Source: Comamonas testosteroni ATCC 11996 (GTDB lineage Bacteria > Pseudomonadota > Gammaproteobacteria > Burkholderiales > Burkholderiaceae_C). From it: 64,000 nt of DNA. The notes under the pieces were generated by a model. It was not told where the DNA came from, ran no database searches, and saw only the letters and a program-made list of their open reading frames with translations. The DNA is taken from contig NZ_AHIL01000049.1 in assembly GCF_000241525.1 (NCBI RefSeq), forward strand, positions 62,001 through 126,000. Direction: 5' to 3'. Made by a program: the position numbers and the translations under genes. Shown in pieces: positions 41,051 to 52,715 of the stretch (the first letter of the stretch is position 1; each line of letters begins with the position of its first letter).

Positions 41051-43174
41051 ATGGCTCGCCACACGCCCATAGAGCGCTATCGCAATATCGGCATCTCCGC
41101 GCATATCGATGCCGGCAAGACCACCACCACCGAGCGCATACTGTTCTATACCGGGGTCAACCACAAGCTGGGCGAAGTCCATGACGGCGCTGCCACCATG
41201 GACTGGATGGAGCAGGAACAGGAACGCGGCATCACCATCACCTCGGCGGCCACCACGGCCTTCTGGTCGGGCATGGAGCACAACTTCCCGGCCCATCGCA
41301 TCAACATCATCGACACCCCCGGCCACGTGGACTTCACGATTGAAGTGGAACGCTCCATGCGCGTGCTCGACGGCGCTGTCATGGTCTACGACTCCGTGGG
41401 CGGCGTGCAGCCGCAGTCGGAGACCGTCTGGCGCCAGGCCAACAAGTACAAGGTGCCGCGCCTGGCCTTCGTCAACAAGATGGACCGCGTGGGTGCCGAC
41501 TTCTTTCGTGTGCGCCAGATGATGGTGGACCGCCTCAAGGCCCACCCCGTGCCCATCGTCATTCCCATCGGGGCCGAGGCCGATTTTCACGGCCTCGTCG
41601 ATCTCATCAAGATGAAGGCCATCTTCTGGGATGACGAGTCGCAAGGGGTGAAATTCGAGTACCAGGAAATCCCTGAAGCGCTTTTGGCCAGTGCACAGGA
41701 ATGGCGCCAGAAGATGGTGGAGGCCGCTGCCGAGGCCAATGAAGCCCTGACAGAGAAATACCTGGACAGCGGCGACCTCGATACCGAGGACATCATCACC
41801 GGCCTGAGGCTGCGCACCATTGCCACCGAAATTCAGCCCATGCTCTGCGGTTCGGCCTTCAAGAACCGGGGCGTACAGCGTCTGCTTGACGCGATTGTCG
41901 AGCTCATGCCTTCGCCGCTCGATGTTCCGGCTATCGAAGGGCATAGCGAAGACGACAGCGCCAGTGCCACGCTCATACGCCATGCCAGCGATGACGAGAA
42001 ATTCGCCGCCCTGGCCTTCAAGCTCATGACCGACCCTTTCGTGGGCCAGTTGACCTTTGTGCGTGTTTACTCGGGCGTGCTGGCCAAGGGCGATCTGGTC
42101 TACAACCCGACCCGGGGCAAAAAGGAGCGCATAGGCCGCATCGTGCAGATGCATGCCAACGCACGCCAGGAGATCGACGAAATCCGCGCAGGTGACATTG
42201 CGGCCTGCGTGGGTCTCAAGGACGTGAGCACAGGCGAGACGCTGTGCGATCCGCAAGCGCCCATCGTGCTCGAAAAAATCTCCTTCCCCGAACCTGTGAT
42301 CGCCCAGGCCGTGGAGCCCAGGAGCAAGGCCGATCAGGAAAAAATGGGCCAGGCACTGGCACGCCTCGCAGCCGAAGACCCGTCCTTCAGGGTCAGCAGC
42401 GACGAGGAATCGGGCCAGACCATCATTGCCGGCATGGGCGAGTTGCACCTGGAAATCATCGTCGACCGCATGAAACGCGAATTCAATGTGGCCGCCAATG
42501 TGGGAAAGCCCCAGGTGGCCTACCGTGAAACCATTCGCAAGAAAGTCAGCGATGTGGACGGCAGGTTCGTGCGCCAGTCCGGCGGCAAGGGCCAGTACGG
42601 CCATGTGGTGCTGACCGTGGAGCCGCTGGAATCGGGCAAGGGCTTTGAATTCGTCGACGAAATCAAGGGTGGAGTGATTCCGCGCGAATTCATCCCCGCC
42701 GTGGAAAAAGGCCTGCGCGAAGCCATGAACTCTGGTGTTCTGGCCGGCTACCCCGTGGTCGATGTGCGGGTGCGGCTGACCTTCGGCTCCTATCACGAGG
42801 TTGACTCCTCGGAGCAGGCCTTCCGCATGGCCGCCATCCTGGGCTTCAAGGAAGCCTGCAAGAGAGCCGACCCGGTGATTCTTGAGCCCATCATGGCCGT
42901 CGAGGTGGAGACGCCCGAAGAATACGCAGGCGCCGTGATGGGCAATCTGTCCTCGCGCCGCGGCGCCGTGCAGGGCATGGACGACATGGCGGGCGACGGC
43001 AAGACCATCAGGGCCGAGGTGCCGCTATCGGAAATGTTCGGCTATGCCACGCATCTGCGCTCCATGACTCAGGGCCGCGCCACCTACACCATGGAGTTCA
43101 AGCGCTACGCACAGGCCCCGCAGCAGGCGGCGGCCGCAGCGACCGCGACGACCGGCCACCGAAAACAGGGCTAG
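41051..43174 (+). CDS. fusA: Elongation factor G (probable second copy)
   Basis: The 707-residue translational GTPase has G1 [13 protein letters not shown], the switch region with [10 protein letters not shown]3 DTPGHVDF, G4 NKMD and the full five-domain EF-G length, ending in domain V with [50 protein letters not shown] drives translocation and, with RRF, ribosome recycling. No rpsL, rpsG or tuf gene flanks it, whereas the main fusA of betaproteobacteria lies in the str operon. An Ala-Thr-rich end ([17 protein letters not shown]) is unusual. A second, stand-alone copy is therefore likely. GGAGG precedes the ATG. Confidence 0.93.
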   Translation: MARHTPIERYRNIGISAHIDAGKTTTTERILFYTGVNHKLGEVHDGAATMDWMEQEQERGITITSAATTAFWSGMEHNFPAHRINIIDTPGHVDFTIEVERSMRVLDGAVMVYDSVGGVQPQSETVWRQANKYKVPRLAFVNKMDRVGADFFRVRQMMVDRLKAHPVPIVIPIGAEADFHGLVDLIKMKAIFWDDESQGVKFEYQEIPEALLASAQEWRQKMVEAAAEANEALTEKYLDSGDLDTEDIITGLRLRTIATEIQPMLCGSAFKNRGVQRLLDAIVELMPSPLDVPAIEGHSEDDSASATLIRHASDDEKFAALAFKLMTDPFVGQLTFVRVYSGVLAKGDLVYNPTRGKKERIGRIVQMHANARQEIDEIRAGDIAACVGLKDVSTGETLCDPQAPIVLEKISFPEPVIAQAVEPRSKADQEKMGQALARLAAEDPSFRVSSDEESGQTIIAGMGELHLEIIVDRMKREFNVAANVGKPQVAYRETIRKKVSDVDGRFVRQSGGKGQYGHVVLTVEPLESGKGFEFVDEIKGGVIPREFIPAVEKGLREAMNSGVLAGYPVVDVRVRLTFGSYHEVDSSEQAFRMAAILGFKEACKRADPVILEPIMAVEVETPEEYAGAVMGNLSSRRGAVQGMDDMAGDGKTIRAEVPLSEMFGYATHLRSMTQGRATYTMEFKRYAQAPQQAAAAATATTGHRKQG

Positions 43175-43183
43175 GATGATCCA

Positions 43184-43217
43184 GGCAACTCTGCCGCAGC
43201 TCGGCGGCAGAGTTGCC
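43184..43217. terminator. Perfect hairpin between fusA and the converging STAS-like gene
   Basis: GGCAACTCTGCCGC (43184-43197) pairs fully with GCGGCAGAGTTGCC (43204-43217) around a 6-base loop. No T tract follows on either strand. It lies 10 bases after the fusA stop and 22 bases before the STAS-like stop. Confidence 0.65.
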
Positions 43218-43238
43218 GGACTGCTTCAGACAGGCGAC

Positions 43239-43604
43239 TCAGGCCGCATGCAGCCACTGCATGGCCATGGCATCTTCGGTAAACGGGAAATGCCTGACCT
43301 CGGCATGCGTGAAATGCCTGCCAACGAACTCGGCCATGCCCGCCAGATGACTGTCGGTCACCAGAGCGATCTGCTCCACCTGATGGCGATGGTCTCTGAC
43401 AAAGCCCATATGGGCGCTGAAGCCGGCCCAGTTTTCCCAGCCGGGAAAGTCCTTGGACTGGATCATCACCCCATGCAGTTTGGGATGCTCGGCCAGGAAA
43501 TCGTCCACATCCTGGCTGACGCCGTCGAAATCCTGCTCGGTCAGAGGCCCATGGGGCTCCAGCAGCAAGATGCCTTCGGGTTTCATGAGGGAGTAATTGA
43601 GCAT
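43239..43604 (-). CDS. STAS/SEC14-like (SpoIIAA-like) domain protein
   Basis: From ATG 43604, which follows GCAGGAG, the protein has 121 residues. The outline ILLLEPHGPLTEQDFDGVSQDVDDFLAEHPKLHGVMIQSKDFPGWENWAGFSAHMGFVRDHRHQVEQIALVTDS matches the SpoIIAA-like (STAS/SEC14) proteins seen in many proteobacteria, which have a lipid- or ligand-binding fold of unknown role. The frame continues upstream to 43679, but without a ribosome site. Confidence 0.85.
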   Translation of the reverse strand: MLNYSLMKPEGILLLEPHGPLTEQDFDGVSQDVDDFLAEHPKLHGVMIQSKDFPGWENWAGFSAHMGFVRDHRHQVEQIALVTDSHLAGMAEFVGRHFTHAEVRHFPFTEDAMAMQWLHAA

Positions 43605-43726
43605 ATGCAACTCCTGCAGCGAAACTTCACTGTACGCCTGCGCTCGCGGGAATGCAGCCCTAGACAGCACCCGCAGCACAGGTTTTCGCGGCTTCTGGCG
43701 CAGCGCCGGGCCGACTGCGGAGTCGA

Positions 43727-45541
43727 CTAGGGACAGCCCATGGCCCGGCTCAGGCCTTGCAGCTGCTCACCCAGCGCAGCACGCAGATCGGCGCGCATGG
43801 CATCGCGCGTGAGCAGTTCTTCGGCATACAGTGCCGCCCAATCAATCCCCACGCCCAGCACCACACCGGCGACCGCTCCCGCCACGGCCCCCACGGCGGT
43901 GCCGACACCGGGAACGACGGAGCCCACGGCCGCACCGGCTACCGCTGCCCCGGCCTTGCCCAGACCCTGCTTGGCAGCGGCCTTGGCCAGCACCTTGCTG
44001 GCCGCCTTCATCGAGGCCTTGGCCATGGCTTTGCCCGCAACGGCTGCGGCAAAAGCACCGCCCCCCGTGCCCACCAGGGCGCTGGCCGTCAGCCGCTGGC
44101 GTGCATCGCCCAACAACTCCAGCGCAGGCAGGCTGGCCACCTCGGCACGCACCAGACATTGCTCGGGACTCAGGGCCAGATGATGACGCGCCAGGGTTTC
44201 CTCGATGCGCTGCTGGCCCTCGGCCAGAGCAGCGCCGCTGGTCAGTGCCTGCTTTTGCAGAGTCTGCACCCAGCCCTCCAGTCCTGGCGTGGCTCCCAGG
44301 GTTTCGCTGAGCTTGTTCTGCAGAAACTGGCTCACATCGCCCGTGAGCAGACTGAGGATGCGTCCCCACTCCGCCCCCAGACTGAAATACCAGTCCAGAT
44401 AGCGCTCGACGGCGGCATCCAGCTGCCGGTTCATCTGCGGGATGCTCTGGCACAGGGCCTGTCCGGCCTGGGCCCGGCCCAGCAGTTGCAGAACCTGCTG
44501 GCGTGTGGCGTCCAGCGTGCCAAGGCTGTAGAGCTGCTGCCCGATGCGCTCGCACTCGGGCAGGCGCTTGAGCGCCAGCGGGCTCTCCTGCGCACGGGCC
44601 AGACCGTCAAGGGCGGCCGTGGTCTGTACCAGAATGCCCAGCACCAGCACGGCAACCAGGGCCAGCAAAGGTGCGGCCGGCGTAGGTGCGGCCGGCGAAG
44701 AGGCGGCATCGCGCACTGCCCCCGAAGGCCTGGCCTGCAGCAGGAGGGCCGAAGAAGCCGATGCCCCCTGCATGGCGCGCCCCAGGCACAGCAGCACGCC
44801 TACCGGACCGAACAGCGCCAGCAGCAACAGGCGCAGCGCGGGCAACTGGGGCAGGTCGGCCATGGCGCCACTGGCCAGCTGCACGGCCAGCAGGGCATCC
44901 AGCCCCCAGCGCACCAGCCCCGAGGGCGCGGCATGAATCTGGGCCAGAGCAAGATTCAGCGCTTCAGGCGCCATGCCGGCCGCCAGTGTCCGTCCCATAT
45001 CCTGCTGGCTGGCCATGCCATAGAGCCAGCCACCACCCAGAAGCACCAGCAGCAACCAAGTAGCAGCGCGCTGAGTGAAGGCCCAGGCAAAGGCCGTGGA
45101 TGAAAACTCTCGCTTCAATCCCGCCTGCATGCCACAGGCCAGCAAGGCATAAAGCAAGGGGGCCAGCGCCAGCAGCGCCCATTCCCAGGGCGCCAGAAAC
45201 CAGGCCTGCCAGAGTGAACTGGTGCACAGCAGCAAGGCCAGTGCCAATGCCTTGCACGCCGGCCACCAACCGCCGCCGAGCCAGCGGCCGATATGCCCTT
45301 GTGGCGCAAACTGCATGCGCAGCAGCTTTTTGCGCAGCATCAGAAGCAGCCAATGCCCCCAGGCCGGCAGCAGCACCAGCAGCAAGACTGCCAGCAGCCA
45401 GCCCCAGGGCGGCAAGCGCGTCAGCAGATGGGAAAAGCCGGCCAGGGCCGCCAGCCACAGCCAGCCCAGCAATACCGCGCGCAGCAGAGTCTGCGGCCGG
45501 TTTGCCGCAAGATCGGCCACTGGCGCGGCAGTCGGATTCAT
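43727..45541 (-). CDS. Large membrane protein with C-terminal glycine-zipper segment
   Basis: I do not recognise the family. The 604-residue protein has an N-terminal half with about eight hydrophobic helices (LLRAVLLGWLWLAALAGFSHLL, WGWLLAVLLLVLLPAWGHWLLLML, ALALALLLCTSSLW and others). A soluble helical part follows (about 310-490). Near the end is a glycine-zipper stretch (GAAVAGAAVGSVVPGVGTAVGAVAGAVAGVVLG). Glycine zippers make close-packed helices in pores and toxins, but a toxin role is not implied by anything else. Its ATG overlaps the stop of the HTH-repeat gene as ATGA, so the two are co-expressed. Confidence 0.75.
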   Translation of the reverse strand: MNPTAAPVADLAANRPQTLLRAVLLGWLWLAALAGFSHLLTRLPPWGWLLAVLLLVLLPAWGHWLLLMLRKKLLRMQFAPQGHIGRWLGGGWWPACKALALALLLCTSSLWQAWFLAPWEWALLALAPLLYALLACGMQAGLKREFSSTAFAWAFTQRAATWLLLVLLGGGWLYGMASQQDMGRTLAAGMAPEALNLALAQIHAAPSGLVRWGLDALLAVQLASGAMADLPQLPALRLLLLALFGPVGVLLCLGRAMQGASASSALLLQARPSGAVRDAASSPAAPTPAAPLLALVAVLVLGILVQTTAALDGLARAQESPLALKRLPECERIGQQLYSLGTLDATRQQVLQLLGRAQAGQALCQSIPQMNRQLDAAVERYLDWYFSLGAEWGRILSLLTGDVSQFLQNKLSETLGATPGLEGWVQTLQKQALTSGAALAEGQQRIEETLARHHLALSPEQCLVRAEVASLPALELLGDARQRLTASALVGTGGGAFAAAVAGKAMAKASMKAASKVLAKAAAKQGLGKAGAAVAGAAVGSVVPGVGTAVGAVAGAVAGVVLGVGIDWAALYAEELLTRDAMRADLRAALGEQLQGLSRAMGCP

Positions 45542-45993
45542 GGCTCCGGGCTCTTGCCCGCCGCCCGGCCTGCGGCAGCAATCCCTCTGGCGATGCGAGC
45601 GTTGTAGACCGTCAGGCGGCTCAGGCCCAGTTGCTCGGCTACCCTGGCATCGGACGCGGTACCGAGCAAAGCCACGGCCTCGTCGCTCCAGTCAAAAGCG
45701 CTGCTGGCAGCAGCGCCCGTCACCGAGGCAATGCCCAGCTCGGTGCGCTTGGCCACCACGCTGGCCTTGCTGATGCCCAGCTGCTTAGCCACCTCGGCGT
45801 CCGCTTCCCGGCCCAACAAAGCAAGCGCTGGCTGCGTCCACTGGAAATGCCCGAAAGCCGGAATGCCCAGCGCATTGCGCTTGAGGTTGACCGTCTTGGC
45901 CGAGGTGCCCCAGCGCTCGGCCAGCACCGAGTCTTTTTCCTGGCCCAGGCGGGCCAGCATTTCCTCGCTCCACTGCAGTGCAGCCTTGCCCAT
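45538..45993 (-). CDS. Triple helix-turn-helix repeat protein
   Basis: The 151-residue protein, from ATG 45993 after GGAAGGA, consists of three related units (7-44, 51-88, 101-138). Each begins with a conserved Trp (W8, W52, W102), then LLG or LG, an acidic-VA or -LA pair, and a helix-turn-helix pattern: VLAERWGTSAKTVNLKRNALGI, VAKQLGISKASVVAKRTELGI, VAEQLGLSRLTVYNARIARGI. Such an array would read an extended DNA site as a monomer, but binding is only inferred. The frame further upstream begins at TTG and is not supported. It is the first gene of a two-gene operon with the glycine-zipper membrane protein. Confidence 0.8.
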   Translation of the reverse strand: MGKAALQWSEEMLARLGQEKDSVLAERWGTSAKTVNLKRNALGIPAFGHFQWTQPALALLGREADAEVAKQLGISKASVVAKRTELGIASVTGAAASSAFDWSDEAVALLGTASDARVAEQLGLSRLTVYNARIARGIAAAGRAAGKSPEP

Positions 45994-46150
45994 GCGTGCG
46001 TCCTTCCCGATATCCAAAGTACAAGCAAAATCAACACTCAGACGTTATGCAGTCTACGTTGATAGCTATCAAAACAGAGTTCTCTTAGACCCCGCACAAG
46101 GCACAGGCCATGCTGGCAACGCCCCCTGCAGCCTCAGCGGCGGTCTGCCG

Positions 46151-47305
46151 TCAGACATGTCCCCAGTAGATCAGCGCATCCCGCCCTTCCACGGACAGCG
46201 ACACCTGCGCGCCCACGGGCAGCAGCACCTTGGTGGGCACATGGCCGAAGGGCAGACCTTGCAGCACGGGGCGCTTGAGCTGCATGCGCAGCCAGTCGAT
46301 GACGGTCTGCAGCTTGAAGCCCTTGTCATGCGTGGTGAGCTTGAATTCGGTGAACTGGCCAAAGACGATGGCTTTTTGCTTTTGCAGCACGCCCGCCAGC
46401 AGCAGCTGCGTCAGCATGCGCTCGATCCGGTAGGGATGCTCGCCCACGTCTTCGATGAACAGAATGCCGCCATCGACCTGCGGGAAGTAAGGCGTGCCCA
46501 GCAGGGACACCAGCACCGCCAGATTGCCGCCCCACAAGGTGGCTCCGCCGGGAACATAGAAGTCCTTGAGCTGGGGCTTGCCATTGGGCAGCTCGCCAAT
46601 CCTGGGCATCTGCCAGCCCGCGCCCTCGCCCTGGCCGCTGAGCAGGTCCTCGAAGCAGTCCAGCATGATGTCGTCCACGGGCTCGCCTGTCTTTTTGCTG
46701 TCCACGCCGAAGTCGGCGTTGAGCGCGGGCCCCGCCCAGGTGACCGAGCCGGTCTGTGCCAGCATGGCCAGCTGAAAAGCCGTGAAGTCGCTGAGACCGA
46801 CAAACTTGGTGCCACCCGCAATCGCCTTGGCCACGGTCTTGTACTTGATGCCCGGCAGGATGCGCGTGAGACCGTAGCCGCCGCGCGAAATCAGCGCCAC
46901 ATCTGCCCCACTGGCGGCGGCACGATGGATAGCCGCCAGGCGGGTGGCGTCATCACCCGCAAAGCGCTGGCTGCTGGCCAGCGCATCGGCATCGATCTCC
47001 ACCTCGTGGCCCAGGGCCTCCAGTTGCTTGACGCCGCGTTTGAAGGCTGCCTTGTCGCGCACCGCCCCCGAGGGCGAATAGATGTAGACATGCTTGCCGC
47101 CATGGCTGTGATCATGGCCGCAGCAGCTGCCATCGGCGCTGTGCACATGGTCCTGATGATCGTGGTGACCATGCTCATGGCTGCAGTGCTCGTCATGCAC
47201 ATGAGCCTGCTGGTCCGGCTCCTGCCCGTGAGAGTGGACGTGGTGGTGGGGATCTTGCTGCTGAGGTGCTGTAGTGGATGCTGGGGATTTGCGCGAGGTT
47301 GCCAA
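46151..47305 (-). CDS. LD-carboxypeptidase (S66) family protein with His-rich N-terminus
   Basis: The 384-residue protein has the S66 body from about residue 73: VYIYSPSGAVRDKAAFKRGVKQLEALGHEV, SRGGYGLTRILPGI, KFVGLSDFTAFQLAMLAQ, GGNLAVLVSLLGTPYFPQVDGGILFIEDVGEHPYRIERML. Such enzymes release the terminal D-Ala from cytosolic tetrapeptides during cell-wall recycling. The first 72 residues are unusual, with about 19 His and 3 Cys in runs such as HDEHCSHEHGHHDHQDH. This looks like a metal-binding tail of the kind seen on metal chaperones and ZIP proteins. No signal peptide is present. Confidence 0.88.
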   Translation of the reverse strand: MATSRKSPASTTAPQQQDPHHHVHSHGQEPDQQAHVHDEHCSHEHGHHDHQDHVHSADGSCCGHDHSHGGKHVYIYSPSGAVRDKAAFKRGVKQLEALGHEVEIDADALASSQRFAGDDATRLAAIHRAAASGADVALISRGGYGLTRILPGIKYKTVAKAIAGGTKFVGLSDFTAFQLAMLAQTGSVTWAGPALNADFGVDSKKTGEPVDDIMLDCFEDLLSGQGEGAGWQMPRIGELPNGKPQLKDFYVPGGATLWGGNLAVLVSLLGTPYFPQVDGGILFIEDVGEHPYRIERMLTQLLLAGVLQKQKAIVFGQFTEFKLTTHDKGFKLQTVIDWLRMQLKRPVLQGLPFGHVPTKVLLPVGAQVSLSVEGRDALIYWGHV

Positions 47306-47376
47306 AGCCTTTTCATGCGGCCATCGGCCGCATGCTCCGTGAAAGTGGGTGAATCCGCAGATTCAGAAGTCCATAC

Positions 47377-47453
47377 GACTTACGCAAAACAGGTTCAGGC
47401 CGGGCGACTGCCTCAGAAGGCGAGCCCTTGCTGCATTCTTGTTTGCATAAGTC
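47377..47453 (+). repeat. ~76-bp element with inverted ends, copy C
   Basis: It starts GACTTACGCAAAACAGGTTC and ends GCATTCTTGTTTGCATAAGTC. The ends GACTTACGCAAAAC and GTTTGCATAAGTC are nearly perfect inverted repeats. Its middle differs more from copies A and B than they differ from each other. It lies between the LD-carboxypeptidase gene and the TadA fusion gene. Confidence 0.75.
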
Positions 47454-47492
47454 CTAGTTCAGATGCTTGCTCCGCCGGCCTGGCCGATCGGG

Positions 47493-50116
<2,624 letters not shown>

Positions 50117-50617
50117 GCTTTCTCCTTGATGAAGCGGAAGGCTGTGGCATGCAAGCCTTCGCCAGGCCAAAGCCTCAAGCGTAGCGGCAAAGCCTGCGAT
50201 ACCAGTTCAATGTGCAAGCGAAGGGGCAATCTCTGGAGTGTAAGAACCAGAACTCCATTGGAGCAATTGCCAGCAAGCCCGAGCAGGCTCGGCTCTTTCG
50301 GCGTTGAGCACAGACTCCGGCTACGGGGGATATTTCGGCTTTCGGCTGAAGCTGCCGACCTAGCTCTCGCACCGTCGCCAACTCAGCGCCTTGATTGTGC
50401 CGCGTTGACAGGGATGGTGCACGCTGCGCCGGACTTTCCTGGCTGGCGGGCAAGCTTTTTTGGAGGCCTGGATGTTCACCACGGCCACGACCACAGGCAC
50501 CCGCAGACCGCGCAGACCCGGTACGGCTCTCGCGACCTGCGCTGCAACAACCAAGGGCCTGCGACCTACTTGCAAGGTGTGAACAGGTCCCGCGAAGGGC
50601 GCATGGTCACGCAAGAT
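50117..50617. other. 501-base gap without a clear gene
   Basis: I see no RNA gene, terminator or recognisable coding sequence. Two minus-strand frames (50175-50453 and 50360-50614) have no family pattern, and no ribosome site marks them. They may be remnants. The gap lies between the NAD-module operon, whose last stop is at 50618, and the ABC binding protein gene, so the terminator of that operon should lie here but no strong hairpin is obvious. Confidence 0.45.
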
Positions 50618-51529
50618 CTATCGGGCCAGCCCCTGATTCAGCGCATAAATCGATTGCGCCAGCGCGCGAATATCGGCCTGCTGATGCAGTCTTTCCAGCC
50701 AGTGCGCAGGAATGCCGCTGCGCCCCCAGAACGCACCCGCAATCTGGCCAGCAATGGCCGCAGTGGTGTCGGCATCGTCACCCAGGTTGGCTGCCTCCAG
50801 CACGACGGCTTCAAAGCTATCGAGCCTGTCAAAACACCACAAAGCAGCTTCCAGACTATGCACCACATAGCCCGAACTCTGGATCTGTTCGCGGCTTTTG
50901 CTGCGCCAGCTGCCTTGTGCAATCTCGGCGATGCGCGGGCTGCCAAACGGCAACGCAGCCAGATCCAGCACCTGCGCCTTGTCTGCGCCCCGCAGGGCGC
51001 GGCTCAGTGCCACGGCGAACAGACGGCAGGCATCCAGACACTCGGCAGCCGCATGCGTGGTGCGAGAGCTCAGCGCCGCCCGCTCCTGCACCTCTTGCTC
51101 GTCATGGGCATACGCCATGGCCACCGGGGCCAGCCGCATCAGCGAGCCATTGCCGGCGCTGCGCGCATCTTCACTTCCCGCCAGCGCATTGCCGGTGCGC
51201 AGATAGTGCTGTATCGCCTCGCGCGTTGCCATGCCGATGTCAAAGCATTGACCGGTGGAACTCCAGTAGCCCCACTGATACCAGTTCGCATAACGCGCCA
51301 TCTGGTCCCCGGGGTCGCAACCGCCTTTGGCGACCAGGCTCTCGGCCAGGCACAAAGCCATGGACGTGTCATCCGTCCATTGTCCGGCCCTCAGTGAAAA
51401 CGGCCCGCCCCCCACCATATCGGTCAGCGGCACAAAGCTGCCGCGCGCCCGAAACTCCAGCGTCGTACCCACGGCATCGCCGCAAGCCAGCCCCAGCAGA
51501 GCGCCTTCAAAACGGTCCAGCGTGCTCAT
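50618..51529 (-). CDS. ADP-ribosylglycohydrolase (DraG/ARH) family protein
   Basis: The 303-residue protein has the complete dinuclear metal site of the ARH fold: FEGALLGLACGDAVGTTLEF, QWTDDTSMAL (Thr52-Asp53-Asp54), AGNGSLMRLAPVAM and GDDADTTAAIAGQIAGAFWG. Family members remove ADP-ribose from arginine or serine in proteins or cut O-acetyl-ADP-ribose. Its ATG at 51529 overlaps the stop of the NADAR gene as ATGA. The longer frame to 51766 only shadows that gene. It is the last gene of the kptA operon, so a function on ADP-ribose made nearby is likely. Confidence 0.93.
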   Translation of the reverse strand: MSTLDRFEGALLGLACGDAVGTTLEFRARGSFVPLTDMVGGGPFSLRAGQWTDDTSMALCLAESLVAKGGCDPGDQMARYANWYQWGYWSSTGQCFDIGMATREAIQHYLRTGNALAGSEDARSAGNGSLMRLAPVAMAYAHDEQEVQERAALSSRTTHAAAECLDACRLFAVALSRALRGADKAQVLDLAALPFGSPRIAEIAQGSWRSKSREQIQSSGYVVHSLEAALWCFDRLDSFEAVVLEAANLGDDADTTAAIAGQIAGAFWGRSGIPAHWLERLHQQADIRALAQSIYALNQGLAR

Positions 51530-52095
51530 TGTCCAGCCCTCAGCTGCGCGCGCGCGGCCATCAGGGCGAAACCCAGCAGGTTCTGTCCATGCCATTTGCG
51601 CGGCTGCTCGGCGTCGGGATGGGCGGCGCTCAGGCCTATGCCCCAGATGCGGTCGCGCGGACTGGCCTCGACCAGCACACGCTCGCCGGTTCTCAGCAAA
51701 AACTCCCCCATGGCCGGGTTCTGGGAGAACTTGGCGACATTGGCACTCACCACGATGTCGAAGCACTCCGCCTTCCAGCGAGCCTCGTCGAAATTGCGCA
51801 CGCTGCGCCCTATCTGCTTGGCACTGGCAGGAGACGGTGCAGCCAGCACCTGCGCGCGCGCCTCTTCATCCCCGAACAGCCGTGCCTTGCCTGCCATCAT
51901 GAAATGCTCCGCCGTGGCAAAGCGATCCCCCTGGACGGTGAATGGAGCAGAAAACCACTGGCTCAGACAGCCTTTGCCCACCGAGCCATTCCTTTCGGCT
52001 TGATGGCCCCAGAAACAAAGGTATTTGGGGCGGTAGCCTTGGTCGAGCTGGGCCACCAGATCGGCTACGGATCGAATATCGTAATCTCGGTTCAT
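51526..52095 (-). CDS. NADAR family protein (YbiA-like N-glycosidase)
   Basis: The 189-residue protein has the NADAR core LCFWGHQAERNGSVGKGCLSQWFSAPFTVQGDRFATAEHFMMAGKARLF and the end LLRTGERVLVEASPRDRIWGIGLSAAH, with the conserved Glu63 and the Asp-Trp-Gly loop. NADAR proteins cut N-glycosidic bonds in riboflavin intermediates, and some remove ADP-ribose from guanine in DNA or RNA. ATG 52095 overlaps the HAD gene stop as ATGA. Placement between a HAD gene and a DraG-type hydrolase gene favours an ADP-ribose role here. Confidence 0.92.
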   Translation of the reverse strand: MNRDYDIRSVADLVAQLDQGYRPKYLCFWGHQAERNGSVGKGCLSQWFSAPFTVQGDRFATAEHFMMAGKARLFGDEEARAQVLAAPSPASAKQIGRSVRNFDEARWKAECFDIVVSANVAKFSQNPAMGEFLLRTGERVLVEASPRDRIWGIGLSAAHPDAEQPRKWHGQNLLGFALMAARAQLRAGQ

Positions 52096-52715
52096 GTCTG
52101 TTCTTCTTGATAATGAGTCAGCCACCAACGGGAAAAGTCCGCCAAAGTGGCATGAGTGGAGTCAATGGCCTGCAGACCCGGCCCGGCATTGGGTGACCCG
52201 CCTTGCTCGCGCAGCACCAGCGCCTTGTGAATCCGGGCATCCACGCCGTCGAAATACGGCAGAAAGTCATCGACAAATGCCAGAGGTCTCAACTGCGCCA
52301 GGGCTTGTGCCTTTGGGCTGGGACCCGGATCGGCACGGCCGCTGGTGGCGACCACACGCGATATGGGAAAGCCCAGCTTGCGCAGATTGGTCTGCCGAGC
52401 CTCGGCGAACTGCGGCTGAATCGCCGACACGCAGACCAGCTCATACCCCGCAGCGCACAGCTGCTCGCAAGCCTGGAGCGCTCCGTCAATCGCGGGAATG
52501 CTTGACCAGAACTGCGCATCAAAGCCGGCTCGAAAACGGTTCAGAGCCTCGCCCTGCAAGCTGGCGACACCCCATCGCTCCATGGCCCAGTAGGCGTCAG
52601 GCTGCGTCAATACAGGTCGCTCGCCAAATACCCGCTCCCAGGCTGATGCATATGCCAGGTTGTAGTCCAGCAACACGCCATCTGCGTCGACGGCGATGAT
52701 TCCCGAGGCATTCAT
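52092..52715 (-). CDS. HAD-superfamily phosphatase
   Basis: The 207-residue protein has the HAD motifs: [11 protein letters not shown] (Asp10 nucleophile, Asp12), [10 protein letters not shown], the lysine region GPSPKAQAL and [11 protein letters not shown] with the metal aspartates. The cap insert [21 protein letters not shown] is helical (C1 type). Its stop and start overlap the neighbours as ATGA on both sides, so it is a strict operon member. It may dephosphorylate a product of the kptA reaction, such as an ADP-ribose phosphate; this is inferred from context only. Confidence 0.9.
   Translation of the reverse strand: MNASGIIAVDADGVLLDYNLAYASAWERVFGERPVLTQPDAYWAMERWGVASLQGEALNRFRAGFDAQFWSSIPAIDGALQACEQLCAAGYELVCVSAIQPQFAEARQTNLRKLGFPISRVVATSGRADPGPSPKAQALAQLRPLAFVDDFLPYFDGVDARIHKALVLREQGGSPNAGPGLQAIDSTHATLADFSRWWLTHYQEEQT

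Noticed and set aside
41024..42796. A 590-codon minus-strand frame opposite fusA
   Set aside because: The plus strand encodes a complete EF-G, and the antisense product has no recognisable domain.
50175..50614. Two overlapping minus-strand frames in the gap before the ABC binding protein gene
   Set aside because: There is no ribosome site, no family pattern and no repeat, so they are treated as a gap.
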